A DNA stretch of 64,000 bases. It comes from Siderastrea siderea. Lineage: Eukaryota; Cnidaria; Anthozoa; Scleractinia; Rhizangiidae. Shown piece by piece: positions 45,303 through 55,696 of this stretch; position 1 is the first letter of the stretch; each line of letters begins with the position of its first letter. Under the pieces are notes generated by a model. It was given only the letters and a program-made list of their open reading frames with translations, made no database searches and was not told the origin of the DNA. The position numbers and the translations under genes are program-made. The stretch lies in the NCBI GenBank assembly GCA_964030785.1, contig OZ034966.1, positions 6,801,152 through 6,865,151 on the forward strand, given 5' to 3'.

Positions 45303-46346
45303 TTATGTCTTTTTGAAGTGCAACGTGACAATGGTGTTGCCTTCGCCAAACTTGACCAAGTCTCCCCCGGTTCCAAACGTTTCGGCCACTTGAATTTGAA
45401 TGATTTCAATCACTTCGTTGCGAAGAGACATGTATTGAATGTGCAACGGTTCAAAGTACATGGTGCCTCGTCCTTCCCGCTTGTACTTGATTTCTCGCAA
45501 CAAATCGGTCATGCGATTCCCCACAATACTGCTGCCGGCCACGTCTGAGTACACGTGCAGAGATCGTGTGGGTTCTCCCACCACCGAACAAAACGCTACA
45601 TTCAAGTTGGTAAAACGCCAACTACAACTCATACTCAATTGTAAATAATCCGGTAAAAAAGAACGAACCGTCCAAAAGACCGGATTGCTGTGTTCGTCGT
45701 TCAAATCGTTCCAATCGCGGTTCTTTGTCATGCTGGGTATTTGATCTCCTATGAATTCTTGCTGTAAGTTAGGACCCAAAACCAAACCACTGTCGATTTT
45801 ACGTAACCATCCCATCTTGAGCGCTAACTTGGTGTAGATCACGATGGAAGGTGTGTCGTTGCCACAATGACAGACATTCGTGTTGTCGATGATCAGATCG
45901 TCCCCTTCCCAACGAAACTTGACGTAGGTGTGTTTCCCCTGCTCATTGGTAAAACGTCCTCCTTGCATCGCCGTTTCCTTGCGTCGTTGTTCCAAGTGGG
46001 CAATGGTGGCTTTCATGAAACTCACACCATCCACCACCCAATCCAAATCTTTGATGTCATCGATGAGGGTTTGAGTCGTGCCTATTCGCGTTTGCATTTC
46101 CCCATCTGTTCCACCCAGTTTGGGGAAGGTTTGGTCCCAAGACGTCGACACGATGTACCCCTTTTTCTTCATCAACTCGTACAAATTCACACGGGTATCC
46201 GGTAAGGAAATGGCACTCAAACCTACTTGCCATTGACCACCCGGTAAACGTAACGGATTTGGTAAACGAATCTTGAACCAGTTGGCTTGATTGTTAGGAA
46301 ATTCTTTTCGGTTGGCATGACTGGGTAACGTCACGTAGAACGACAT
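45303..46346 (-). CDS. Minor capsid-like protein A (347 aa)
   Basis: Open homolog of 13850-14902: MSFYVTLPSHANRKEFPNNQ, RLPNPLRLPGGQWQVGLSAI, end LVKFGEGNTIVTLHFKKT. The first 65 and last 110 residues are close to element 1; the middle (about 70-230) is very different, as expected for an exposed domain under diversification. Confidence 0.8.
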   Translation of the reverse strand: MSFYVTLPSHANRKEFPNNQANWFKIRLPNPLRLPGGQWQVGLSAISLPDTRVNLYELMKKKGYIVSTSWDQTFPKLGGTDGEMQTRIGTTQTLIDDIKDLDWVVDGVSFMKATIAHLEQRRKETAMQGGRFTNEQGKHTYVKFRWEGDDLIIDNTNVCHCGNDTPSIVIYTKLALKMGWLRKIDSGLVLGPNLQQEFIGDQIPSMTKNRDWNDLNDEHSNPVFWTVRSFLPDYLQLSMSCSWRFTNLNVAFCSVVGEPTRSLHVYSDVAGSSIVGNRMTDLLREIKYKREGRGTMYFEPLHIQYMSLRNEVIEIIQIQVAETFGTGGDLVKFGEGNTIVTLHFKKT

Positions 46347-46365
46347 CCTGTCTTTTCTGTTTCTT

Positions 46366-47399
46366 TCACACCACCTTCCTTTTAAAGTGGAGGGTTAGGA
46401 TGGTATGCCCTTCGCCAAATTGAACCAGATCCCCATTGAGTTCGGTCATCTGGGTTTCCACCATTTCCACCACTTCATTTCGCACTGGTACATATTGAAT
46501 GTGTAGGGTTCAAAGTGGGTGGTGTTTTGAGGGTGGTACTTGATTTCTCGCAAGAGATCCGTGATGCGATTGCCTACCATGCTGCTGGTTCCCACATCGC
46601 AATACACGTGCAAGGGACGGGTGGGGGCAAATTCCGTGGTGGGACGAAACGTTTCGTTCAATTGGACAAAACGCCAGTTAAACGTCATGCTCAATACCAT
46701 ATACCCCCCATCCACTTTCCAAAACGTGGGTTGATTGGCGGCATCCGGCACATCCGTCGGGGTGGGAATGGTATCGTTGTGAAATTCGGGGATCAAGTTC
46801 GGTCCCAGTCGAAATGTCCCCGTGGACACTTCTTGGATCCACTCCATTTTCAAGGCCAAGGTTTGACCTCATAACACACGGGCCACTTGTTTTTGGTAAT
46901 CCACACGGAAGGTGTTCAATAACAAATCGCCTCGGGAGGTCCATTCAAAGGTGGGGTACAACTTGACACCATTGTATTTGGCCCATTTGTTTTTGGTTTG
47001 GGTTGGACGAGCTCGTTCTTGCTCGTAGCGATGCACCAGTTTTTCAAAAAATTGAGATCCACTGGACGACGACCAACTCTCTTTCATGTCTTGACCCAAT
47101 AGCTTGAGTTCGCGACGTTGAGGCCGCCAACGATCATTGCCTTGGTCATCTTGGTCATACACTCGTTCGTGCCATCGCACGTAAAGCAGGGGATCCTTTT
47201 CGTTGACAAAAGCTTCCGCTACCGCCGGAATGGTGGGTAACGACAAACTGACCATTCCCACTTGCCAACCTCGTCCCACAAATCGAATGGGTTTGGGCAA
47301 ACGGTTTTTAAAATGATCGGCCCGGTTCTGAAGAAACTCGCGGGTACTGGCGTGACTCATCAACGTCACGTAAAACGAGGTGCTGGGTACCAATGTCAC
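46366..47399 (-). pseudogene. Minor capsid-like protein B, broken
   Basis: Three lesions relative to 14917-15960: the ATG is GTG (47397-47399), a Trp codon is TGA (46869-46871), and one base is missing near 46505, which shifts the C-terminal frame. The remaining reading frames preserve TSFYVTLMSHAS and FVGRGWQVGMVSLSLP. Confidence 0.9.
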
Positions 47400-48338
47400 G
47401 TTTTCTTCTTCTTCTTGGGCGGTTGGAGGGAGGTCACGTCTTGACTGGCAATCCAACTGTTGTATTTGTCAGGCCACCCTTTCCACTTGACCAACAACCG
47501 GTCTTTTTGACGCTTAAGTACCTTTTCGATACGAAACAACGCCTGGTCGGACACGTGCACTTTTTGTAAATCCACGTCGTAAAAGGTGCCTTGGGCTGGC
47601 GTGTCATCCCACTCGCGAATCTTATAGGTGGGTACAGGACCCGGCGTGACGCGACGCACGACAAACACTTCTTCGGTCCAACCGGGTAAATACCCTTTTT
47701 CAAACCTACGATGAATCTTGTTGAGACGTTGAGATGTTGGCAGCTGTAAAATAGCTGTACAATCGTTCTTTCAACGTCCGGTTAAACCGTTCCACCACAC
47801 TCACTTTAGCATCCCCCTCGGTGGAAAAATGATGGATCCCCTGATCCTTGAGCCAACGTTGAAACGTCCTGTTGTAAAATTCCGTCCCTCGATCCGTTTG
47901 CAAACGGTTGGGTCGACGTCCTTGTTTCAAAATCTTGTGAAAGGCTTGGACCAAAGCCATCCCGGTTTTGGTTTTCAAGGGTTGCACCCACGCGTACTTG
48001 GACAGGACATCCAACACGGTTAGTAAATAACGAATGCCTCGATTATACTTGGCCAAAGGTTGCACTTCCACCAAATCTGCCACCCATTGATCATCTAATC
48101 CCCCCACGATCACGGGCAGCGTGGGAAAACGACGACGTCGAGGTTTATGCGAGGTATAAGCCAAATCCCGTCCCAAGACGCGTTGTGCTTTTTTCAAAGG
48201 AATGTGATACGCCCGAGCAAACCGTTGCACTCCCCCTAAACTGCCTGGGGCTCTAGGATCGTGGTAACGGGCCAGCCACTGTTGTGAGACATCTAGCTTT
48301 TTTCGTTGGGTCTTTCGAGGTGCCATACCTTCGGACAC
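47396..48338 (-). pseudogene. DD35E integrase with chromodomain, internal deletion
   Basis: The N-terminal part (47706-48338) keeps the catalytic motifs WVADLVEV, LQTDRGTEF and SVVERFNRTL. After TAAN the sequence jumps to the segment before LNKIH, losing about 190 bp of element 1 length and changing frame. The chromodomain (KDRLLVKWKGWPDKYNSWI) is read in a separate frame (47396-47668). Not functional as one protein. Confidence 0.92.
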
Positions 48339-48643
48339 TCATCCCATAAGGTCTGTATGGTAGGGACCGTATGCGGGTGCGCCTTTTGAATGGTTCGATA
48401 CGGTCTCCAGGCACTCGGATGGGGTTTCAACCACAAGACAAACACCACCCATCGATACAGGTTGATGTCCACGTGGGTGTTTTCAAAGACTTTGAGAGGA
48501 TGTGTGTCCTCGGGACATGTAGGAATGGGCACTTTCTCTCCTTCTTAGTGGTCATATAAAACTTGGCAAAGGGTTTGATGACATTGCCATTGAACCAGAG
48601 ACAATAAACAATCCCACCCATACCGCATCAACACAGACTCCAT
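48293..48643 (-). pseudogene. Unknown protein upstream of integrase, broken
   Basis: Homolog of 17058-17408. The frame from the ATG at 48641-48643 meets TAA at the LYDH position, and the rest (INLYRWVVFVLWLKPHPSAW) follows in another frame. Conservation across the break shows that a real protein was once encoded. Confidence 0.75.
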
Positions 48644-48780
48644 GTTTTCCAACTGAACTTGTTTTATTCTTCTTATAGATTTTACAAGTCAAAAAATAAA
48701 AGAGCGCGCGTATTTCATTTTACCGGCGCCCCGGTCGATCATGCTCTTTTTTTTCCGGATCTACGTTTTTTTCTCTTTTC

Positions 48781-49786
48781 TTAAAATAGACCACGACGAT
48801 CACACGTGACAGTCTCTAGGCCTTTCTGCCAGTTCTCTACCCTGTCACTGTACTTGGGTGGAACTGGAGCCGGTGCCACCAACACCTCTTGACGGTTCTT
48901 GAGGTCTTGGATTTCTCGCAGCAACTGCTTCTCATAGTCTGTCAGGGGACGTTCTCGTTGGACCTCGTCTTGACGTCCCACTCGTGGTGGGGGACCTGGA
49001 ATGTCATAGCCACGCTTGGGATAACCATGGGCATCACGGGTTGGTAAAGGCGGTTCTGCCTGCTGGTCTGCTTTATTTGGGGGGATGGTCATGAAACCAT
49101 GTCCAGTACTTGGGACCCAAAGGTTGATCGGCCCACCGAAAGAAGTCACACTTTTTCTTGGAACAGGTCACAAACAACCGATCGGGATTCTGTGGGGAAT
49201 GGCTCCGTTGAAGCGTGGCCGGTTCACGGCAAAAGCACTGCAAACAACTCCACATGTCCAACACTTCTGGATGAGGTTGACAAGACACCTCCTTCATATA
49301 GTTGTAGGCTTGGTCTTGACCACAAAACAGCAAACAAGGTTGCATGGGACATTTGACATAGTGCCATCCCATTTGAGATTGGCGCGCCTACAAACGCACG
49401 TCATGGCAAGGGCACACCATGTAGTCCACGGAACTGGGTGGGGAAGGCATGGGGTCTTGGGCTTCCGCCCATTCTTCAGCATTGTCATACACGTTCGTCA
49501 CGGTGAATTGAGGAGGGGGAGGAGTTTGGGTGGTTTGGTCGACCATGTCATTCAATTCCTTCATCATTTCTTCCACAGCGGCCCTGGTTTCTTCCACGAC
49601 CTCTCGTACCACAGGATCATAGTCCTCGGGCGATGGGTCACCCAATCCAATATTCACCAAGGGTTCATTCTCCTTCTCCTTCTTCTTCTTCCCGGCAGGG
49701 TGAGAGATTTTGGTCGATTTTCTCTTCCGACTAGGATTTGGATAACGAGCTGGAGAGACATTGCCATATTCCAAACCGGTGGACAT
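48781..49786 (-). pseudogene. GRF zinc-finger protein, broken
   Basis: Homolog of 17446-18327 starting MSTGLEYGN. TAG at 49388-49390 replaces the Glu after the first Cys block, and a one-base deletion near 49080 (after FHDHPPK) shifts the frame before the C-terminal part. Both Cys blocks (CPCHDVRL..., CFCREPA...FLTCSKK-like) remain readable. Confidence 0.9.
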
Positions 49787-49849
49787 CCTGGTAAGGTCAC
49801 TTTGTTTCACCCACCGTGCCTGGCTTTTTATACCCTTCACGCCTTTTGT

Positions 49850-49970
49850 CTCATTGATTGGGAATCACGTGATGACCCTCTGATTGGTCAGATGTCCCAC
49901 CTTTTCATGACCTTATAAGGTCCCCTAGTTTACCCATTGGTCAGCTTTCCCTATTTAAGAAGGTCCCTCT
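49850..49970 (+). promoter_or_regulatory. CCAAT-box promoter of SLOG unit
   Basis: Copies of (G/C)ATTGGTCAG near 49881 and 49937, ATTGATTGGGAA near 49853, CACGTG near 49867 and CTATTTAAG near 49953. Same layout as 18384-18497 in element 1. Confidence 0.7.
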
Positions 49971-49995
49971 TTCCCTTGATCTCCATTCGGAGCGG

Positions 49996-50223
49996 ATGGA
50001 TTACTACAAAGATCTCAAGCGTGAAGACTTTGCTTCGGACGACGAGTATCTGGCCGAACGTGTCAAACGAGGTCTTGCTGCTGGATTCACGTTCCAACAG
50101 TGCCGACATCATCACCTCATTGATTTCAGTTTGGCGTTAGGGTTGAGTCAAACCGACATTCTTGCCATTGTGGGACCCGACACAGGTTACATTTTTCCCA
50201 ACGAAAGCCAGTCCTCGCCATGA
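49996..50223 (+). CDS. Small protein overlapping SLOG start (75 aa)
   Basis: MDYYKDLKREDFASDDEYLA, then ERVKRGLAAGFTFQQCRHHH and a hydrophobic helix, ending PNESQSSP. Not recognised. The stop overlaps the SLOG ATG as ATGA, an arrangement known for coupled reinitiation. Element 1 lacks this ORF and starts SLOG soon after its promoter. It may be a SLOG partner (inference). Confidence 0.6.
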   Translation: MDYYKDLKREDFASDDEYLAERVKRGLAAGFTFQQCRHHHLIDFSLALGLSQTDILAIVGPDTGYIFPNESQSSP

Positions 50224-50897
50224 TCGGAGAACAAGATCTAGAAGCCATGCAACTCAATATTGGGTTTGGACATGTGGTTTACACCGGGGGAGCCAAAGGC
50301 ACCGACGAATTGGTCGAACAAATGGCCAAACATTTTGGCATGCAAGTGGAAGTCCTCTTTCCCCCTAATCATCCCCGAGCCCAATACGTCACGCCTTCCA
50401 CGGTGGAAGTGTTGATGCTCGCCAACCCTCATCTTCACCAGGCTGCTCATAATCTGTGTAAACGCATGCCCAGTCATTTTTACACGCTTCAATTGTTGCA
50501 ACGCAATTATCAAATTGCCAAAAAAGCTCATACTATCTATGCTTTTGGTACTTTGGAAAAGGATGCCAAACGCGTGAAAGGGGGCACGGGATGGACCGTC
50601 CAATTGGCTTTGGATCAAGGCAAAGAAGTCTACCTCTTTGATATTCCCAGTCAAACGTGGTACCGGTCGGACCATTACTACCAGATCAACGACGATTCCA
50701 CCAATCTGGTGGCTGGCAGTCAATTTATACCTTGGGGTCCCAAAGGTCCCACCCTTCATCAAAGCAGTACGGTCGTGGGTTCCCGAGATCTAGACAACCA
50801 AACCCGCGAGGAAATTCAAGCCTTATTCAATCGCACGTTCTGTCTACCCGAGAACCTGGACCAATTACGCGTGGAACTAGAAGACTTTCATTTGTAA
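50220..50897 (+). CDS. SLOG-superfamily Rossmann protein (225 aa)
   Basis: Open homolog of 18534-19226: HVVYTGGAKGTDELVEQMAK, KGGTGWTVQLALDQGKEVYL and the conserved end RTFCLPENLDQLRVELEDF. Identity with element 1 is high throughout, so the gene has been kept under constraint between the two lineages. Confidence 0.82.
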   Translation: MIGEQDLEAMQLNIGFGHVVYTGGAKGTDELVEQMAKHFGMQVEVLFPPNHPRAQYVTPSTVEVLMLANPHLHQAAHNLCKRMPSHFYTLQLLQRNYQIAKKAHTIYAFGTLEKDAKRVKGGTGWTVQLALDQGKEVYLFDIPSQTWYRSDHYYQINDDSTNLVAGSQFIPWGPKGPTLHQSSTVVGSRDLDNQTREEIQALFNRTFCLPENLDQLRVELEDFHL

Positions 50898-51260
50898 ATA
50901 ACTTTTTTAAATTTTAAATTTTTATTTTTTACTTTTTAATTTTCAATTTGTAAATAACTTTTTAATTTTTTCACTTTTTAATTTTTTCCATTGTACATAG
51001 GAGCGCCCATGCCACGTGGCAAGAGAGAGAGAGAGATGGACACACGGTTGTAAAATAAATCTTCAGTTTAATTAAAAAATTCAACAGCTGACATCAGTGG
51101 TTTTGCACAATGACTCACAATGTATTAAAAAATGTCCACATAAAACAAATGTTCAAGCAAATAGCACACGGCGGACTTGGTTCGCTCGCTCCCTCCGTCT
51201 CTCCATCTCCTCCAACCGTCGCCCCTCCTCTCTTTCCCGCTCAATCTCCCCGTAATAATG
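50898..51260. other. Convergent 3' intergenic region of element 2
   Basis: T-rich spacer with TTTTTAATTTT repeats, TGTAAATAACTTTTT units, the conserved ATAGGAGCGCCC...CACGTGGCAA motif (50997-51021) and a short GA microsatellite (about 51024-51035). Confidence 0.5.
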
Positions 51261-51692
51261 TCAAACCATCTGCCATTGATGGCCTGTCCGTACACGTTGA
51301 AGGTACGCCGCTAAATACATATCAAGTTCCTTAAAATGTTCCAAGGTAATGGGCCATTGGACATCGTCCATAACCCAAACACGATGGTGATAAATCCACG
51401 GGATGATGCGCCTCACCAGGGTCTTGTTGAGCATGTTTGTGGTCACCGGGTGTTGACGCCCACGGCGGTGTGCGTTCTCCACACGGAGCATCGCCATCAA
51501 ATACAATTCGAGGAACGCCGCCACGCGATCTTTGTTGAGGCGCCTCCACGTTTCTTCTCTCGTCTCATACATTCGCAGCGTCTGTCTTTCTACATGCGTC
51601 CTCTCGGACCCCACTCTCCTTCTCAAACTCTCCTCTCCTCCGACATTAATATCACTGCTCAGGGAGCCCAACGCACTTCTGGTTCTCGGCAT
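51261..51692 (-). CDS. Element 2-specific unknown protein (143 aa)
   Basis: Not recognised. Mostly helical and basic: RTHVERQTLRMYETREETW, DRVAAFLELYLMAMLRVEN, TNMLNKTLVRRIIPWIYHHR. It has a TATAAAA box about 80 nt upstream (51771-51777). It takes the place of minor capsid C of element 1, as the rightmost minus-strand gene. Confidence 0.65.
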   Translation of the reverse strand: MPRTRSALGSLSSDINVGGEESLRRRVGSERTHVERQTLRMYETREETWRRLNKDRVAAFLELYLMAMLRVENAHRRGRQHPVTTNMLNKTLVRRIIPWIYHHRVWVMDDVQWPITLEHFKELDMYLAAYLQRVRTGHQWQMV

Positions 51693-52396
51693 TTTTTCTC
51701 AGAGCAACTAACAAAAATTCACACGGAACCGACTCAAAGCTAGGAGTGAAGCCCCGGGGCCTCTCCAGGGTTTTATACCCAGACAATTTCGCTAAACATG
51801 ATGGGAAACATGGGGAGGGGGGAGGGGGTACCCCACCCCTTTTTGTGGATCGCCAAGGATGAAGGGTAAATCAACAAAGAGAGGGATACTACCCCCTCTC
51901 TCTCCAAGTGACTCAAGTGATTTTCAACAAGAGGAGGGATACCCCCTATCCCCCCTTTCAAGTCACCTACCTCTCATTGGTCAGTCAACCCATGGCACGT
52001 GACCCTTTTTTCTCTATAAAAAAACCTCATCCATTCCCCCTTTTCACTCCAAGCCAGCAAGCAAGCAAGAATGTCAAGCAACACCTACGGATAGCGGTAA
52101 GCCTTTTTTTCCTCGGTTCTTCACTAAAGGAAACCCATCCCTTTCAAAAACCAATCTAAGTAGTTAGCCTGTTCTGGAACTATCCGGGCTAGGTCCCACG
52201 TGCTCCAGGATTTATTTAATGATTCGCTTTCTCTACATGACATCCCCTTTTTTAATTTTCAGACTTTAAAGACAGGTTTGACCCACCACTTGGGTCCAGT
52301 CCACCCAAGCCTCACTCACTCATCACGCGGCCAACCTGCCCCTAGCTAGTTGGACTTTGAACTCTTGTGAAGGAACACCGCTGACCCTACAGGACC
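51693..52396 (+). other. Right-end region of element 2 with a possible spliced rightward unit
   Basis: Contains G/C tracts (GGGGAGGGGGGAGGGGGTACC near 51811 and CCCCCTATCCCCCC near 51940). A plus-strand CTATAAAAAA (52013-52022) is followed by CAAGCAAGCAAGAATGTCAA and donor-like GCG/GTAAGC (near 52098), with acceptor-like TTTTTAATTTTCAG (near 52261). A 40-bp block (52195-52234, CCCACGTGCTCCAGGATTTA...) is shared with 20721-20760 of element 1. No long frame. Confidence 0.35.
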
Positions 52397-52884
52397 TCTT
52401 CTTCTTCACTTGGACCCAAGCCCCACACGGTCCACCGTTTGGACTTTGGACTTTTCACATGGGACGCGCCGCTGACCATTTGGGTCCAGGCGCTCACGTT
52501 CCCGCTTGTAAAACAAAAGGAAAAAGTCTGGATTAAACCATGTCATTTTTTTCGAAAATGGCCTCTGTTTTCTGATCTGAGCCCGCGATCCCTTTTTAAC
52601 TCCTGGTCCGCAGTTTCCCCACTCCAAACCACGTGACCTCCGTCCGCCATATTGGATGACGTCACTTACCTGAAAATTCACTTCCGTTGAACTTTGACTC
52701 CTGGTTACCATGGTGATTTTAATGACGTCACCGATTATCACATGATACCCAGCATGCTTTGTGCACCCCCTTTTCCATCCACCTATCAGAAATCCAGGAT
52801 TTTGGTCATGTGACCCGTCTCAACCAATCAGAGGCCGCGCATCCAAACGAGGCCCAACTCCCAATGTGAGCCGACAGTACTACT
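52397..52884. repeat. Right terminal inverted repeat of element 2
   Basis: About 488 bp, inverse of the left TIR less one repeat unit. The much higher divergence between the two TIRs than in element 1 points to an older insertion. Confidence 0.93.
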
Positions 52885-52890
52885 GAAACT
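52885..52890. repeat. Target-site duplication of element 2, right copy (GAAACT)
   Basis: Exact match to 31946-31951, directly after the CAGTACTACT terminus. Confidence 0.92.
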
Positions 52891-53803
52891 GGTGTTCGCG
52901 ATCTCGAGAATGAATTGTTATTCTAAGAACATTCGCGTAATAATTTTGTGGTAATTTTTGAATTTGAGCGCTTTTGCGAAAATCTTACGAACGGCTCGAT
53001 AAATTTTTTTAAAACATTAAACATGCGTGCTTGACGATATGAACAATTTTATGATTGAGACTTATTAACATTGATTCACTGGAACACTCTTAGACTTAAC
53101 GTTAAAGAGGACGTATGAACCGACGGAAAAGCTTGCGTTACAAATTCACAGTTGGCAAGTAAATGCTAATATATTCAAAGTAATGCGCAATGCATTCCTC
53201 TGTGATTTTTACTTTTCGTTGTAGTCTACAGTCCAATAAAGAACTAAGAAACCAAATAAAAATCACGCATTTTCCCATCTAAAGGGAAAATGCCTTCAGT
53301 GCAAGGCACTGAAGGCAGTTTCACGGTTCAGCGCATGTGCGAGCGATGACTTAAGCGCTGTCAAGATAATTGTTGTTAGACCAATTAGAAGCGCGTTCAC
53401 AACTCTGGCGTGGCGGGATACGGCGGTAAATTGTTATAACTTGTTGTCGATAGTATATGAAATGACAAGCCAAGCATGACTGCCGCTAGTTGTTGAAGTT
53501 ATTCCAGCTTTCAAAATAGAACTTGCTCACGTACAATCGTAACAGCTTTGTCCCTTTGGGGTCAGTAGTTGAAACAAGCTGTTTATTTGATCAAGCAGGG
53601 GTATTTTGTTTTAATTTTTAAATCATTTTATCGAAATTTATTATATTTGAACTTTACAGGTGGTATGGTATCCTTAACGATCTCATCAACTTTTCATATG
53701 CAAATGTGATGTAGATAAAACAAAACCAAACTGGACTTAGTAAGGCTCATGCACGATTTGCCTCACTTAGCACCGTTTGTATGTTTTCCGAGTTTCAAAT
53801 CTA
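52891..53803. other. Host DNA downstream of the ENDOD1-like gene
   Basis: No gene seen. Contains the direct repeat copy at 53318-53558 and a small hairpin (TGCCTTCAGTGCAAGGCACTG near 53291). Confidence 0.4.
53318..53558. repeat. 241-bp direct repeat, copy 1
   Basis: Starts GTTTCACGGTTCAGCGCATG and ends AGCTTTGTCCCTTTG. Copy 2 at 56792-57032 has the same length and about two substitutions. A dispersed repeat or recent duplication. Confidence 0.93.
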
Positions 53804-54091
53804 TTAATTCTCCAGCCGGCGGCTTTTGAGTCTGCACTCTGGAACGGAGGGAAATAGGTTAGCAGGACCAGCAGCTGCACTGCTTTGATCAACCAAAAGC
53901 CTTTCTAAATCAACCAAATTCATGGACGTCGTTCCAACTTTGCCTTTGTCAGAGTCGTTGTTTCCCATGACCGCAATAGACTCGGCCTCTCTCTTTCCAG
54001 TTTTGTCCATCCAAACGCAGCAACCCGCTGTCCATAAGGAATTTGGGCGAACGATGCGATTCTGGTCCATGGCACCAGGAAAATATTCCAC
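53804..54091 (-). CDS. ENDOD1-like nuclease gene, last exon
   Basis: Starts after an acceptor TTCGCAG, in phase 0, and ends at TAA. Encodes GAMDQNRIVRPNSLWTAGCC and VDLERLLVDQSS. The 'PNSLWTAxCC' block is typical of the C-terminal part of ENDOD1-type DNA/RNA non-specific endonucleases. Joins the exon at 55374-55696 by phase. Confidence 0.75.
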   Translation of the reverse strand: MEYFPGAMDQNRIVRPNSLWTAGCCVWMDKTGKREAESIAVMGNNDSDKGKVGTTSMNLVDLERLLVDQSSAAAGPANLFPSVPECRLKSRRLEN

Positions 54092-55373
54092 CTGCGAAGT
54101 TACGTAAGAGAAATTTTTATCAAAATTGTAACATTTTCAGAAGTAGGACCCCTATACGATCTTGCCGTTTTATCTACGGAATTTGATTATTTAAATTGTT
54201 TGCATTTTAATAAGGAAGGTTTGGCTGGAAATTTTCTGTTATGCCCAAAATCATTAACATTTTAAGCATAAATCTCACCGATTACACTCAATCCTGACAA
54301 AATCTAGCTCATAGACAACGAGGCACGTACATAAGCAACTCATAGATCACGAGAAATGCTCTTCTGTTACCAAAAAAAATTTTCTGTAAAGCCGTTTCAA
54401 CCTTAAAAGGTTAGGTTCCGTATTGTCCGCTCAACTTCTCTACTTGCAGGACATGAACTGATGGCCTATTAGTTGTTAGCTCTTTATTAGTTGAGAGCCA
54501 ATCAGAGTGTGCCTGCTCATATCCAGGGGCTGTCTTTCTAAAAAAAAGCAATGGTTCGAGCAAAGAAAATTCTAAAGCTCCTGGAAAGGGTACGTCGTTG
54601 ATATACCGTTAATTCGAACACCTGCCGGTCATAAAAATGCGGTCGTACAGTGGAATCCCGTCTCACGACAACCCCGTCAATGGAAACACCTCGTTTTTAT
54701 GGCCGCTGTTTCTTGGCCTCACAAAAGCTCATGCTTTAATTTTTCTACACTGAACAAATGACCCCGTTCATTCAGCCACCCGCTACTACGATCATCTTTT
54801 TCGGTCAAAAGGAAACAAAGGGCCACATGAGCTTCCGTTAGCGCCAAAAAAGGCAGCTGCAATAACAAGGTGATGGTCTTACGGTATGGTTGTAAAACGA
54901 GTTTCCACTGTATACCAGCTGCTTCAGCGTTGATAGCAAAATGCTTCACCCCCACAGCACGGCCATTACTGAGCTTGGGGTATGGAAGATATGCTGTAAT
55001 GTCGCACTAGAATGTCTTATCGAAAACCAACAAAAGTGGTTCACTCCATCACCTCTAAAGCCACGTGTATTCTTAGGGTCGCACCTCAAGACCACGGAAA
55101 CCTTCATTGTCATACAGACTGCAGGGGAGAAGCTAAACTTCTGTTGGAGTGTATGCACAAACCAGCAAATTTAGCGCCGATTGCGCAAACTTCTGGGGCC
55201 GGACTTTTTTTGCTCTCAATCAGTTGCACTGCATTGGGCCCAACGTTTGGCACCAAACTCCAAATTGTTATCCTGTTAAGTGTATTTTATATTGACAATC
55301 AAGAAGAGCAAAGCCTTTCCTTACTGTTACCTTTATTCCAAAAATAATAGTGTTTTAGCCATGATCAACTCAC
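54092..55373 (-). other. Intron of ENDOD1-like gene
   Basis: Begins GTGAGTTG after the exon at 55374 and ends TTCGCAG before the exon at 54091. No other gene recognised inside. Confidence 0.65.
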
Positions 55374-55696
55374 CATTGCCACCGCTTCTTGAGTCGGAGG
55401 ATCAACACCGACTTTAAGGTGAAATACTGACGTCCCTGTCAACAGGTACATAGTTCCTCCCTTAGCCGCGCAAAATCCTTTGACGTATTCTGCTATCCTG
55501 GCTTCATAGTTTTTCCAACTGGCGCGATTATAGCTTCGACCGTACTGAGGTACAGCGTTACTGTACGTGAAAGTAGCCACCATATGTCCTATGTCGAACG
55601 AGTTGATGAAGCTTGGGTTTAGATGCCCTTTGTCAATCCCTTCTGGGCCAGTTCCATGTCCGGAGTACAGTTTGTCTGTGCCTTGCCTGGGAAGAT
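55374..55696 (-). CDS. ENDOD1-like nuclease gene, catalytic exon
   Basis: 323 bp between acceptor AAATTCCAG and donor GTGAGT. Encodes LYSGHGTGPEGIDKGHLNPS, with DKGH in place of the usual DRGH active-site motif, then FTYSNAVPQYG (metal-site Asn region) and MYLLTGTSVF. The order DxGH, N, LTGT is that of the DNA/RNA non-specific endonuclease (NUC/ENDOD1) fold. Incoming phase 1 matches the upstream exon end. Confidence 0.82.

Larger units (their letters stand above)
31952..52884 (-). mobile_element. Polinton/Maverick element 2, partly decayed (20.9 kb)
   Basis: Same gene order as element 1, flanked by diverged TIRs and a perfect 6-bp TSD. Encoded proteins are clearly homologous but distinct from element 1, so it is a separate insertion of a related lineage and not a local duplication. 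PolB, integrase, GRF, minor capsid B and several small genes are broken. Capsid, protease, minor capsid A, SLATT-like and SLOG genes are open. A truncated non-LTR retrotransposon lies inside. Confidence 0.95.

Noticed and set aside
37931..46871. Several in-frame TGA codons in otherwise open element 2 frames (37931, 39362, 44677, 45200, 46869), two at conserved Trp: possible TGA reassignment
   Set aside because: Other TGAs stand at Arg codons, element 1 uses TGG and normal TGA stops, and element 2 also has TAA and TAG stops, deletions and frameshifts. Ordinary decay by G-to-A and C-to-T changes explains all of them.
363..52884. Elements 1 and 2 as a tandem duplication
   Set aside because: They have different TIRs, different TSDs, unequal gene content and substantial protein divergence, so they are separate insertions of related lineages.
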